64,000 nt of DNA from positions 2,068,501-2,132,500 of the forward strand of contig OX345648.1 in the NCBI GenBank assembly GCA_947044365.1, read 5' to 3'. The notes below the pieces were generated by a model. It saw only the letters and a list, made by a program, of their open reading frames with translations, had not been told where the DNA came from and searched no databases. Position numbers and translations under genes: made by a program. Below, in pieces: positions 33,371 to 58,075 of the stretch (its first letter is position 1; each line of letters begins with the position of its first letter). The stretch is from Petrosia ficiformis (Eukaryota > Porifera > Demospongiae > Haplosclerida > Petrosiidae).

Positions 33371-34750
33371 GTGTACTGGGTTGTTAGATAGCCTCTCCTG
33401 AGATGTGTTCCTGTATCCTGATTTACCCTCAATTGAAAAACCCATTCCATATACCAGCTAATCCCATTATAATGATAGGACCTGGTACAGGAATATCCCC
33501 CTTCATGGGGTTCCTAGAACATTGGTAAGTGATTACCTAATCAATCATCTGGTATATCTTAAACATGTTTCCATGGAAATGTATTTTCTTTACTCAGAGA
33601 TACTCTTATAAGTGTTCCGGTGTAGTTATTGGGAAGGCATGGTTGTTCTTTGGCTGTTTACATCCATACAAAGATAATAGTATGTCTTCATTACTAGAGA
33701 ATAATGTATATGAAACTTGCTATTATTTTAACATAGAGAGAAGCTAAAGTCCTATTTGGATTCCAGAGTTCTACTGCACCTCAATACCTTGTTTCGTCCG
33801 GAGCTTGAGGTTTACGAAGGAACAGAAGAGGTAAGATATCAGTGTTGAGTTTTATAAATTTGTAATTTTACAAATTTCTGCTAAGAAAGGAAGTTCCGCC
33901 TACTTAATAGAATACTATGTTTAACTGCAATTCACTGGATCTTGAATGTACCACACTCCATATTAGTGTAGATTACGAGAGTATACCAATGTGTTGGCAT
34001 GTCGACATCCTGTTGTTCAAATGCCCATACTTTGTTGGATGTGGTCGAGTGACATTACTTTGAAGTTAGCTTAGGGCACTTATTTGTAAAGGAGATTAGA
34101 ATAGCATGTTAATATACATTTGTATAAACTTGCTTTGTAGCTTGGTCTAGTGAGAGAATGAAATGTTGGGAAAAAAGCGTTTGCTCTCACTCTGGTGTGT
34201 TTGCAATAATTGATGATTAAAGTTGAGGTGACTGTTAGATTGCTTTAAGTAGTTGGAGAAAGTTGCAAATTGCCTGTATTCAGTTGCAATGAAGGCTTTG
34301 ACTTAGCCACACCTTGTAGATAATTATTATATCCATGGTGGGTGTGGTTGGAATGATTAAAATTATTATTCCCTCACCTGCGTAGGCAGAGCAAAGGGTT
34401 ACTGTACTCATGTTTTCTGTCTGTCTAGCACACTAACATTTATACTTCCAGTCAATTATAGTTTACAGTTGATAGGGCCTGAATCTTATGATGAGACCCT
34501 ATGTTACTTACTACTGATTGTGTGTATTAATATATCATGTCATTAGGATAGTGACACACAAACAATACTCAATATTTCATTATACAGGTACTTTAATTGA
34601 TAAAACTTCCAATTAAATAGTTATAGGAAGATGCAATGTGTACATGATATGTGGTTACAACACTGAAAGTGAAGATGATGATTCTGATTCAGAACCCAGT
34701 TCAAAGAGGACTCATAAAAGATAATAGGAATTTGTGTTGGTAAGTATGGT
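33371..34750 (+). pseudogene. MTRR: MTRR-like fragment plus dispersed repeat, copy 3
   Basis: Repeats the layout of 32,090-33,370 with about 90% identity. At 34,666-34,730 it ends in a stray copy of the last codons of the ankyrin/Death gene (SEDDDSDSEPSSKR, stop), followed by the same 3' flank as at 30,260. Confidence 0.65.
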
Positions 34751-37480
34751 ACATGTATGACTATAGTGGACGATATTACCATTTTCAAAATTGATTATAA
34801 TTATATATTTTTTTATTAATAGAAACTATATATATTAACAGTGGATGGGTTTTATTAAAGTGAACTGTTACTGAGGTGTTTAAGTAATGCACAATAATAA
34901 GATTAATATAAAGTTAAAGTTTAATTGATAGAATTAAAGACCAACAAAATGACTCCACTGGTGTACCATCAGTCCTGGGTGTAAAACCAAAACATGTCTA
35001 CACAGTGGAATACCAACAAGATCATCCATCACTTTTTTTGTTTTCGTACTAATAATAACACGATTGAAGATGGGCATGACTCTTTAATTTTAACTACTAC
35101 TATATTGATAATACATGTTAACAGTTCATACTCACACATATACATTATTTACATGTTATATCACTTGTATAATATATAACATGTAATATTGGAACTCATA
35201 CAAGTGATGAGATATGTAAACACAATACATAATTGTACTAGTAAACAATATTAATATTATTGATACAGTATTGAATAGTACACACTAACACAATACATAC
35301 ACTAGCTGTTATATAAACACATAATTATCATTATGTCTGTTTCTTTATTTCTTCTCTTTCAGTTTCATTCTCTAATACATCTACTACTACTTCATCATCT
35401 TCTTTACTTGTATCACTGCTTTCTATAACAACATCTTGTCCATCTTTGGTTTTTTCTCTACCATTCAAGCAATCAGGGGCTATGCTTTATTGGAATAAAG
35501 TTAAGAAACATCTCATAATTGAAGTATATACTGCTTTAATTCAAGCATGGACTAATTATGACAATTATATATACATGTTAATTATATAATTATACATGTT
35601 ATGTCTCTGAATTTTTATTTATTAGACTTGTTTAGCAGTCTGAATATTTTTGACTGAAAATTAAAAATTTAATTATTTTTTGCTAACAGTGAAAAAATTT
35701 GTTGGTCAATTTCATTTAAAGTTTATTGTTTAGTTGTATAATTATTCTATTGCTTCAGTCAGTGACAACTTTCATTGTTTCATTAATCATAATTATTATC
35801 AATTTCAGAATAAATTTTTACTTATTTTTACATCACATGATTGAATTATTAATTATATAGTTCACTATAATGTATACGTAGCACTATAATTATATACAAA
35901 ACTAATATTGCATGTACTTGATATTTTAATTAGAATTGAGTATCACTGTAAAAATGAATAGGTTATTTTAACCCTCATTTGGTTGCTATATGGCTTCCTC
36001 GGGATTATATTATAAACACACGTATCAACCGCGAAAACGGTATATAACCTATATAAATTATATATATATAATTATGTAGCATAGTAACTACATTGTATTA
36101 ATATGTTTGTTACCATATGCCTAGTTATGACATGTACTTTATAGATAATATAGGTCAAGATCAAATGAATTGTGCATGACTTGTAAATATTAGCTAGCAA
36201 ATTATCTTAGAGGAAAATATAATTGCATTGAAACTCCTTTAACCAACTGAAGGTTTAAAATAACTTATTAGTTTTTACAGTGTACAGAACAGTTTTATGT
36301 TTTTTGCTTCAATTACATGCATGAAATTAAATAGGTGGAACTATAAAGTGCATCATGGCAGGGCAGAATAAGCTTAGAGCGAGCTTGATGTTGTAGTAGC
36401 CACTACTTCAATTGTACTTGACTTCAAGCTTTGATTTGATAGCGATAGCCTTCAAACAAGATAAGTTGTTTTCCATGCACTTTTTAGCTACCAGAAGTCT
36501 TAAGAAAGTGATCAAACGGAGAGTTGTAAAAATCGCCAGAACTTTATAATCAAAAGGTTTTAGAAAAAGCCTATGTTTTATTTGGATCCTTGTATAATTT
36601 CTTTTGGTAGGTTGATCGAAGTCTCAGTGTTGATAGTTGTCCAGAAATGTTGTCCATCCATACACAGACAGACAGACGCCTGATTACAGTAACCCTGCAC
36701 TCCACCTACATGGGCAAAGGTTAATGATGCAAGCAATTGCATACATAACATATATTGTATGCCAACTGCAAAAACACATGGTTAAAATAACTCACTCACT
36801 TTTTAGCAAGTACACACTGGGGAGGAAGAAAAGTGCTCATACCATAATGTTTAGAAATAGCATCACTGGAGTGTTAGCCATATTTTCATTGAAACTCTGG
36901 TCTTGTGTACAGTAAATGTGATAGAATTGTGTAAATAATTTTGTAAGGGGGGATATCTTCAAACTTAACATCTGGAGTACATTGATTGTAACTAACTGCA
37001 ATTCACTTTTGATTGTTAAAAAAAACAACAAACATTTAGTATGGGCACCCTTCTTTTGACAGTGCAGTTGCAAAAGAATACTGTAAATTTAAATTGTCAT
37101 GATGCTGGTTGTAGCTACATGCATGCTGACGCCATTACAACAGGTACATCAATTAATTGAAGCACATATATAGTTAGTTGTCTTTATTGCCAAAATGGTG
37201 TTTCTTGGCAAATTTAATTGAAGTTTTCATGAAATTTCAACCATTTGTTGACAGTTACTTTGAAGTTTTATAAGTGACATGAAATGCCATTACTATACTG
37301 TCACTATAAACCTTGTACTTCATAAATCATTTGAGAAGTATGAAAAATAATCACCAATTATATAATTATAATATATACAACTGAACGGAGACGGCATCAT
37401 ATATATTTACAGCAACAACACAGACTATTAGAATCAAGAAACAAGATGCATGAATATTACTACACATGATTATTACAAGT
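34751..37480. other. gene-poor AT-rich region
   Basis: Holds a right-half copy of the 30,973 palindrome (35,095-35,335), a short acceptor-preceded serine/threonine-rich piece (35,363-35,460) resembling the start of the 31,404 exon only in its flank, and an inverted piece of the dispersed repeat (36,440-36,720). No supported gene. Confidence 0.5.
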
Positions 37481-37492
37481 ATATTGTTCTGT

Positions 37493-38770
37493 TAACAATA
37501 GTAGTCAGTGCTACTACATTTTCCTCTCCTACTGGCAAGTGTCGAATCTATCAGGTGACAATTGGAAATCCAGTATAAATACTGGTTAGATGCAACAAAG
37601 GAAGATCCTTCATTCAAAGCTAATGGGAAGACATGGCAAAACACGAAAGGTTCACTGATATTGTTACTGCAAGCAGGTATAATTGATGCAATATCAACAG
37701 TGTTTCTCTCGTTACCACAAGCAATGGTAGCTGTTTTTTGTTCATCAATTATCACTGGATTAACATGTGATGAGGATTACTAGCAGTGGATCAGCATGTG
37801 ACAAAATTGGGTGTTCATCTCCCTCATCAGTGGACAAAAGAGGAGAACAATGCTGTGGATATGTAGAATTACACTGTGAAGATACTGCATGATGTTGAAG
37901 ATCGTTGTGTAAGTGTTGTGAGGTTATAGGATTGTATTTTGAAGTTGGGTGGTGTTGAGGATGGTATTGTAGAGATGTAGTGTAGTATTGAGGTTGTAAA
38001 GGATGGTATTGTACAGAAGTTGATTGATATTGCGGTTGCGTAGGATAGAGTTGTTGAGAAGCTGATTGTGGTAGTATAGGATATCCAGATTGTATAGATG
38101 AAGATGTAGGATGCTATTCATAGTAGTACTGTGTAGGTGTAGTGTAGGTATTGTGGTTGTGTGGAGTGGTAATGCTGAGATGTAGGATAGTATGTTGAGA
38201 TATAGGCTGTGAATATATAGGATTAAATTTAGGAAAGGGGACGTTTTCTGTATTAGCAAGCTTACAACCTTGTTCTGTTTCTGGGTTGTGGTACTGGTGG
38301 TGTTGGTGGTAGTTCATTACTAATTATAAGGATCAACTAAATGTTTGCTTGTGATTGTAGTTCATCAGTATGTTTTTGATAGGGGTCTAGTTATTGAATT
38401 AGTACCCTGGGTTTTCTATTATCATTGGTTTTCTGTTGCGTATACAGTCTAACATCTTTCTATGATATCAACCAAGTGTTTTTATCTACACTAAGAAAAG
38501 GGAGAAGTGTACGACTGGTGAGTACAATTCCATCTGGATGGCCATAGCAACCAACACATTGTGATCTCTGACACATTTGTGATAATGTGTTTGAATTGAA
38601 TCTGAATATAAAGAGCAGGTGATATTCCTAATTCATCTGTAGAGTCTGAAGTAATAGTTGTCTTTGTTTGACGAACATTACTGTTGGATGTTAGTAAATC
38701 ACATGGCAAAACACAAGGTGCTGGAAGCCAGCAGTATTCATCATATATGAACAGATATACAATCAAATGC
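37493..38770 (-). pseudogene. TERB1: TERB1 exon 12 fragment (third copy)
   Basis: Minus-strand sequence matching the large TERB1-B exon 12 in patches: 38,500-38,720 with 41,320-41,545, 37,920-38,420 with 40,720-41,220, and 37,650-37,775 with 40,530-40,650. Frameshifts and deletions break the reading frame (several overlapping short frames remain, e.g. rich in tyrosine-glutamine in the intact copy but shifted to H/T/L here). Non-functional duplicate adjacent to the real gene. Confidence 0.8.
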
Positions 38771-39072
38771 TGACTTAATGAGCATAAACCAACTGAAGAT
38801 ATAGCAAGAATCCATAATGGAGGATACCAGAAACTGTGGCATACTGGAATAAAGTTAAGGAAAATCTAACTGGAAAGAAAAATGGGTTTTGAATGCTCTT
38901 ATAATATAATTATACTTGCTCTACTTTTGTTTTAGCAGCAATGTTAATGTCATTTTTTTATTGGAGTGAATAATTAATATTTTCATTAATCATAACTTAT
39001 TTAAAAATATTTTATACATTATAGCATACTACAGTATAACAATTTCCGCTTTTTTATTATGGCCCGTAGGGC

Positions 39073-39540
39073 CATCCCTATAATTGCTTTCCACGGGGTT
39101 TAATGTATATATATATGTTTGTGTCACTTGCGCGACTATGCGTTGTATACGTAGTTAAGGAAGTTGCGTCATTCTCGGGGGCTCGGTCAATTAATGGGCG
39201 TGGCGCGTAAAAGAACGCGCGTTTGAGGCTCTTCGAGCTACAGACAAGCCAGGAAGATTAAGAAACTGCTAATAACTGTTGTATATAGCAGAGAAACAGT
39301 GTAAATATTATGCAAGAATCTTTAACAAGTAAGTATAATAAGTTGTTAAGTTTCAGATATGAGGAAGTCATCATTTAGAACCTTGTAGGAATACTTCAGT
39401 CAGTTCATCAAAGATCTGTGTACTTAGACTGCAATCAGGCTTACACTTACTTCTTCAGGCCCCAGCTTTCGATTACACAGAAAAGTAAAGACACTAGTGC
39501 CATCAGCAATGCTTAGTCATCACAAAGCAAATATAGGGAT
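39073..39540. mobile_element. MITE of the ATCCCTATGA family, 468 bp
   Basis: Begins ATCCCTATAATTGCTTT and ends AAAGCAAATATAGGGAT; internal GGAAGTTGCGTCATT and GGGCGTGGCGCGTAAAAGAA are shared with 30,543-30,917. Confidence 0.8.
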
Positions 39541-39693
39541 GTGAATCCTCTTATATATACTTGCTCTACTTTTATTTTAGCAGGGCATTTTTTACTGAAG
39601 AGTGAATAATTAATATTTTCATCATATATAAATTATTGTCATTGAAAAATACATTGTAGAATAATTATACTCCAGCATCATAATAAAAGTAAC

Positions 39694-51072
<11,379 letters not shown>

Positions 51073-51332
51073 GTTTACTGTCTGTGAATGAATTAGATGA
51101 TAAATTTAATTAACATAGTGATAATTTACCTAAACAAATTCCATAGATAGTAGTCACTTCTACTATAACAGTATAACTCCAGTGAACACAAGTACAAAAC
51201 TTTACAAAGTATAATATTCCAGCTGTGCACGTGCAGAAAAGTCAGGGTCGCCGCCAACTTAACTACTAAGTACTTACGTTTCCATAGCAACATTACTGTA
51301 TGACGTAACATTTGAAAAATCCATAGTGTAAG
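51073..51332. promoter_or_regulatory. TERB1/API5 divergent promoter, copy B
   Basis: 260 bp separate the TERB1 start codon (minus) and the API5 start codon (plus), so both genes probably share a bidirectional promoter. Visible: AGCAACATTACTGTATGACG, conserved in unit A, and no obvious TATA box on the API5 side. GC content is higher than in flanking DNA. Confidence 0.6.
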
Positions 51333-54209
51333 ATGGCGGGTAAAGGTGTAGAACAACTTTACAAAAACTACGGCATCCTGGCAGATGCAGGAGAGAGTAT
51401 TTCAGACGTGAGTGAAAGTATCAATATGGACATGTTTGTGCAATTTACAACCTCTGTCTTCATGTATTTCTATTTAATGCCCCTCACCATGTGGCCACCC
51501 ATTTTTTGTGCATCATGTTTTCATGCAGCACAAAGAAGCGTTTGAGGGAATACTTGCAGCAGCAAAAGGTTCAAATGGAGAAAAGCAATTAGTGTCTGGC
51601 TTTGTCACCAAATTCTCTTGTCATTTTCCTGATTTGGCAGATAATGTAATGGACACTCTCCTTGACCTAGTAGAAGATGATGAGGCAGCGGTAAGGACAA
51701 TAATATTATGTATTATTAAGAATATTTATCATTTCCCTTCTGTAACATTTCAAAATTTAGCTGCAGTGGCCTAATTTTCAAAAAGAGACTCTCCCTAATG
51801 CAAAATTTATGATTCTTATTATATCATATTATATATATAACAGTTAAACTCTTAATTTGAACATGATACAAAGTCTGTAGATGCTCTAGAGCTTTAGCAA
51901 CACGAGTGGTTTATATCAACAAACCTAGCCAAGTAACCATAATAACAAACTTTTTAAAATGGCTGCTATTGAGCCAACTACATCATCTTGTAGAATTTAT
52001 TTAATTCTCTTCATTAGTGCAGACAAACAATCCCATTTAGTCATCTTCTCAATAAAATGGAACGTTTTTTGCTCATCTTCAGTACAAGTCCATTTGCTAA
52101 CTATTAAACTTCTGGATTTTCTGTTCTCATAGTTGCACACAGTTTTGTATATAAGTACATGTATGTGGAAATGGAACTTGCAATGTAATTACACATACAC
52201 CTGTACATGCTGGGGTTGTTTTCTTCACCATTTTGTACACAAAACCAATGAAACTTGTGGAATTTAAAATGTAAAATAAGATTTTGTGTTCTATAGAAGA
52301 TTAGAATGTGTTCAATCTAGTTTACATGTTTACTACATGTTGTACATATAGATTCGTCACAATGCAATAAAGTGTCTACCTGGATTATGTAAAGGTGATG
52401 ATCCTAGTCAATGTACTAAAGTAGCTGATGTTTTAACACAGTTATTAGTATCAGGTATTCATACTCATGTACATGTATGTATATAATTTAGACCATGTAA
52501 GTATGATTCTGAAGATTATAGCTACATGTAAGATGTTATTGTAGGCTGAAATAAATTTGGTCTGGGGATTCCCCTTTCCTCTCCCTGTATGAAACCCTGC
52601 ATTGATTCATGTGCTAGTCAATTTGTGTGAAACAGTCATAACCCAGGCTGTACCTAGTGTACCAATATGACTGCTATATCAAATTTCAAAACCTCCATGT
52701 ACATGTAAGTTCCAAACCTTTACTTGTAATATACTCCAAATCTTCAAGTTTGGGTTGAAATAGTTTAAAAATAGATGAAGTTGTAAATTGGGTTGGGACC
52801 TGTATAGTCCATGTACATGTATATTTCGACTGGTATACATGATGTTATGTAGAAAGAAAGAAAAAAAGAAAGTCACCTGAGGCAATGGAAAAATGAAAAT
52901 GAAAGTTGCCTCAGGTGGGGTTCGAACCCACGACACTCTGTACTCTGGACAGATGCTCTCTACCAACTGAGCTACCAAGGCAGCTCAGCTGGCAGGGTCC
53001 GAATCAAACATCTCATACGCCTGTATGAACAGGCTAACATGTACATGTACTATATTTTTGTCTTCTGTACATTGTATCAATTTGTATGTACATGAACATG
53101 AATATACAATGTACATGTACACGTACACCTCGTACATGTATACTCTGCTATAACTCTAGTTACTCTACTCTACTCTTCATTTCTCTGATCTCACAGGCTT
53201 TTATTTTTATCTGTTCTGCTTTCACTCATTTAATGCTCTCTATCTACTCCATTTTTCTTTAATTTTTATTTGCTCTTCATGCAATACATTTTTTTTTCTT
53301 TTTTTTTTTTACAGAAGATTCAACAGATATTGCACTTGTTAAAAGTGCAATGGCTACTGTTCTACAAATTGATGTACAAAGTAAATTATTCATACTGTAG
53401 AGTGTGTAGATTTGTATATATATAATATGTTGGGCTTTCAGTTAGAATATAGATTTGAAGACTTTGGGGGGGGTGGAGGGGTGGGGTGGGTAGATACAAG
53501 GTATTGTAGTGTTTGCATATTGACAACCAAACTCCGAGGAAGAGCAAATCGCTAGCTTAAAAGAACCTCTTTATTAACATTTTGTGGGAGGGGGCTTCGA
53601 GATCATGCTACATGTACTTTTCGGATTTTGAGCTGTTGTGTTCAAATATTGAATGTTTCGTGTTCATGAATTTTGTTACCTTTTTTTAATCTGGGACTGC
53701 ATACATTTACATGTAAAAAGAGGCCATTTGCTAAACATATACGTACATGTACACATGTACATGTACATTGTGTTTTTCTATATATTGTAAGTATGTGTAC
53801 TTGTATACTTCAAGATGTTGTAATTTTATGAAATGATATTAATCACAATAATGAGCATTAATTACAACTCACATGTATATGATATATAAGTTTATATCAA
53901 AAAGTGATTATTAATAATGAAATTCAATTAAAGAGGAAGAGCAACACATTTCCTAAATCCAGTGTTACTAATGATAATCAAGAAAACGTGTATCATAATA
54001 ATAATATTGATATTATTCCCCGGCAATAATACTTCCACTTGTATTTTCTAGAATCTCTAGTTGGTATATTTGATCAGATAATGGGTGATGATGACAGTGT
54101 TAGAGAGAAGGCTATGGATTATGTCAGTGTATCTCTAATAGACATGAGACATAAGCTATTTATACCTCATGAAGAGAATGAGAAGTTTCTTGTGGAATTA
54201 ATACGTAAA
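51333..54209 (+). CDS. API5: API5 (apoptosis inhibitor 5) 5' half
   Basis: Five exons in phase: 51,333-51,407, 51,529-51,690, 52,352-52,454, 53,315-53,380 and 54,052-54,209, encoding 188 aa. The start MAGKGVEQLYKNYGILADAG, then FVTKFSCHFPDLADNVMDTL, ADVLTQLL and DDSVREKAMDYVSVSL match the N-terminal HEAT-repeat half of API5, a nuclear anti-apoptotic scaffold. The family is usually about 500 aa. After the last donor (GTAAGATCC) no convincing exon follows before reductase fragments begin at 55,070; a frame at 54,694-54,786 (CILTAMKQGINIVLESSTQF) might be a later exon, with weak support. So this is either a truncated gene or one whose 3' exons were lost by rearrangement. Confidence 0.8.
52907..52982 (-). 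tRNA. tRNA-like sequence, probably a SINE head or pseudogene
   Basis: On the minus strand a 76-nt cloverleaf can be drawn: box A TGGTAGCTCAGTTGG, anticodon arm TCTGT/ACAGA with loop CCAGAGT, T arm GTGGG-TTCGAAC-CCCAC, acceptor stem with two G-T pairs. Position 33 is C instead of U and the anticodon would be AGA without the long serine variable arm, so a functional tRNA is doubtful. An A/G-rich stretch follows on the 3' side, as in tRNA-derived SINEs. Confidence 0.5.
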
Positions 54210-55067
54210 GTAAGATCCAGTGTCCATATAACAATAATAAAAATAAAAATAGTATACATTTAAATAACAAGCAACTCACAAACCAAGAAGAGAAGCATAG
54301 AGCTGCTGCAAACCCAAATTGGTCATATGTGCAAGGTTTGAGAACAGTAAGCACACCAAGCACCTGCTCTAACAAAAGCAGCTAGCCATCACTGGACACC
54401 CATGCAACACACAAAAGAAGTACTGATTAGTACTGATTATAATTTGGAAGAAGCACTGATAAGTACTAATCAATGTCTAGCACGCCTAATAGTCACATTT
54501 CTAGTTTAACATTAACCGGCAGGCAAATACCTTCCTCTATATTTTTGTGTACAATGGATGAAGAGAATCTTCCTCCATCTCATCAAAGTCTAGCAGAAAA
54601 AGATCAAAAAAGGCAAAGCTAGGTCTCTCTTTGAAAAAGAAAAGGTTTGGTGATTCTAAAAAAAACCTGCTAAAGCGTAGTTAAAAAAATTGGGTGAAGT
54701 GTATTCTAACCGCTATGAAACAAGGAATTAATATTGTATTAGAATCCTCTACTCAGTTTTACTCACCTTTCATAGGAAGTCTGCAGGTACGTTTGATACT
54801 TGTTCTCATATATACTCTGCTTAAGATCATACTAAATAGTTATAGTTATAGTATGACTAGTTCTCAAGCTATTGGTTAATTTATAGTTTTATTTATTACA
54901 GTTATATTAGGCTTACTGAAAGGGTTTTAGTTAAAGTGCTAATGACCAATTTTCATATAAATATGGCGGCACAGTAAACTTTTGATTTAGTTATAGTTTA
55001 ATCACAATACCTTACTAAGACATTTTAGAAAATACCCATTACTACTCACACATACATATATATTATG

Positions 55068-55200
55068 TGTTGAATCAGTAAGAGGTACTACAATGACACA
55101 CTGTTTAGTTTCCATGGCAACAGTAAGCAACCGAATACTACTCACTAGCCATGATGCACAAAAAAAGACTTTACAACTTCATCTGTATTGGGAAGATCTG
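55068..55200 (+). pseudogene. MTRR: MTRR-like linker exon, copy B
   Basis: Reads SVRGTTMTHCLVSMATVSN and then LLTSHDAQKKTLQLHLYWED before a GTGTATG donor-like site, open here where the A-side copy (31,663) has a stop. Followed in phase-compatible manner by 55,756-55,817, with a MITE in the intervening intron. Confidence 0.6.
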
Positions 55201-55271
55201 TGTATGTTACGATTTGTGTGTATGTATGTGTGTATTATTGTATATGTGTATTTATGTGCATATGTATATAC

Positions 55272-55630
55272 CAGGGCATAAACGAAGGTGATTTTTACAC
55301 CTTCGAAGGTTTGTTTCAACTGGAACAAGAAGGTTCACGAAGGTGTAACACTATGAATGTGTTATCTTTGTACCAGAATTCAGAAGATGGCAGATGAGAT
55401 TCAGTACAATCTGGGTTTTAAAAGTCCACACTCTCGTCCATGGTCTCTTTACTCTCAGCCATTATCAATCTCCACGTGACAAATGTAATAATTAATTAAG
55501 AGTTATAAATAATTATTGCAGCAAATAATTAACCACGTGTTAATTGCGAACCTTTGTGGAATGGATTCTACTTTCGAAGGTAAGGAATTATAATGAACCT
55601 TCGAATGTTACCACCTTTGTTTATGCCCTG
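55272..55630. mobile_element. MITE, 359 bp, second copy of CAGGGCATAAACG family
   Basis: Same termini as 44,767-45,144. The flanks GTATATAC and ATATGTAC are imperfect 8-bp repeats. Confidence 0.85.
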
Positions 55631-55755
55631 ATATGTACATGTGTAATACTCATGTATGTGTGTATGAATATACATTATTTGTGTGTTTACTATATAGATG
55701 TTTGTGTGAATGTATTTATATTATATTATATTATACATGTATAATATTGATGTAG

Positions 55756-56300
55756 GATTCTGATACTCATCTTGAATATAATCCAGGAGATGTAATGTGT
55801 CCTAATGATGAGTGGTAAGTTCAATACTTGATAGACAGGTTCACCATAAACACATGATATAGTCCTTATAATATTACATCATTCATTAGATTACACCTAT
55901 ATGATGTTCTAAATCACTCAATGAATATCTCCATTCTTCAGGACACAACAAAGAGAAGTGAGATATTCAGTAACTATATCTTCAACCACAAATTACATTG
56001 TGTTGTTCATTTTCAATAGATCCTATGATTCCTAAACACATTCCTAGTAATTGTAGTGTGATACAATACTTGACACATTGTACTGATGTGAGGACAATAC
56101 TAAAGAAGGTGTGTTTATATTCACTACAAAGATAGTGTGATCTTGAACTTTTCTTTACAGGCTACTCTACTCAGTTTGTCTGGATTTTGTTCTCATGAAG
56201 AAGAGAAGAAGAGATTACAATGGCTAGCTAGTAGACAAGATTAAGAGTGCTTTACTTGTTGTTTTGTGTGGATCCTGAGTTTTATGAAGGAACAGAAGAG
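55756..56300 (+). pseudogene. MTRR: MTRR-like central exons, copy B
   Basis: 55,756-55,817 (DTHLEYNPGDVMCPNDEW, open), 55,942-56,110 (PKHIPSNCSVIQYLTHCTDV, open in part), 56,161-56,243 (ATLLSLSGFCSHEEEKKRLQ, then stop). Less decayed than in unit A. FMN-domain and NADP-domain exons are absent nearby, so it is a fragment. Confidence 0.65.
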
Positions 56301-57500
56301 GTGAGGTATCAGTGTTGAGTTTTATAAGTTTGTAATTTTACAAATTCCGGAAGTTCTGTCTACTTAATAGAATACTGCATGTATGTTTAACTGCAATTCA
56401 GTGGATCTTGGAAGTACCACACCCCAAATTACTGTAGATTACAAGGGTATACCAATGTGGTGGTGGCATGTCGACATTCTGTTGTTCAAATTTTGTTGGA
56501 TGTGGTCGGGTGACATTACTAGCTTAGGGCACTTACATGTAAAAAAAAAAGTAAAAGAAGATTAAAATAGCATGTTGATATACATTTGTATAAACTTACT
56601 TTGTAGCTTGGTCTAGTGAGAGAACGAAATGTTGGGAAAAAAGTGTTTGCTCTCACTCTGGTGTGTTTGCAATAAATGATTAATAAAGTTGACGTGACTG
56701 TTAGATTGCTTCAAGAGGTGGAGAAAGTTGCAAATTACCTGTATTCAGTTGCAATGAAGGCTTTGATGAGATGCTTAGCCACACCTCAAATCAGTAAAGA
56801 TGATTATTATCTCCATGGTGGGTGTAGTTGGAAACTTGGAATGATTATTAATCCTCGCCTGCATAGGTGGAGCAGAGGGTTACTGTAATCAGGTTTTCTG
56901 TCTGACTTTTACCAAAATTTCTGGACAACTAGCTACCCTGAGACTTTGATCAAGCTACCAAAATATGTGAAATCATACAAGTATCAAAATAAAAGACAGG
57001 CATTTTGTAAAACCCTTTTGTTATAAAGTTATGACAATCATGATTGTCGTTTCGTCATTTTTCAGAAGACTTCTGGTATCAAATTAGTACATGGAAACAT
57101 AACTCCTTAAAGGGTATCACTGTTGAATCACAGCAAGTGCATTCATTAAAAGTTAATTGTTTTGATGGTCCTGTAAGCACTAGACCACACTAGTGCACTA
57201 ACATTTATCCTTCCAGTCAATTATAGTTTACAATTGATAGGGCCTGAATCGTATGACTAGATACGAGACCCTACGTTACTTGCTACTGATTGTGTGTATT
57301 AATATATCATGATAAACTGTTAACAATCATTAGGATAGTGACACACAAATAATATTCAATATTTCATTATACAGGTAATTTAATTGATAAAACTTCCAAT
57401 CAAATAGTTATAGGAATTAGGAAGATGCAATGTGTATGTCCATGATATGTGGTTACAACACTAAAAGTGAAAGAGGAATTTGTGTAGGTAAGTACAGTGG
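56290..57500. repeat. dispersed low-copy repeat, copy in unit B
   Basis: Counterpart of 18,240-19,480 with small indels; no supported ORF. Confidence 0.75.
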
Positions 57501-57718
57501 GTGATATCACCATTTTCAAAATTCACTAATTGATTAATATAATTATGATACATGTACATGTATGTACTAAAACTAAAATCAGTATATATATATATATTAA
57601 CAGTGGGTGGGTTTTTATTAAAGTGTCAGATCATACTGTGTATATCAATCCCACTATTAGTATGGAGTCATGGACCTTATGCTATAAACTATATAACAAG
57701 TGTATATAGAGAAAAACG

Positions 57719-58075
57719 TATCCCTATGACTGCTTTGTGGTGTCCAGCATTCAGCAATCATGGCTGACTTTATCATGCCTGGAACACAACAGCCTATTAT
57801 AGTTATTATTTCAATTACCTACTCTCCTTACCTTTTAAGGACATTCTATAACTTTAGAAATATATTTCAGAAAGAATAGCCAGCTATTAGTTCCAGCTTC
57901 TACATAAGCTAGTAAAGCTACAGCTTTCTTTCTGTTGCTCTGTAGTCTGTACTCTGTAGAGCTTGAGTGCGTGTTCTATTACGTGCCACGCCCATTAATT
58001 GACCAAGCCCCTCGGAATGACGTAACTTCCTTAACTACATATACAACGCATACTCGCGTAAGTGACACAAGAATA
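57719..58075. mobile_element. truncated MITE, unit B twin of 19,667-20,015
   Basis: Starts ATCCCTATGACTGCTTTG; carries about 30 bp (CTACTCTCCTTACCTTTTAA) missing in the A twin. Confidence 0.65.

Noticed and set aside
52907..52982. Functional tRNA-Ser (anticodon AGA)
   Set aside because: C at position 33, wobble pairs in the acceptor stem and no long variable arm; more likely a SINE head or pseudogene.
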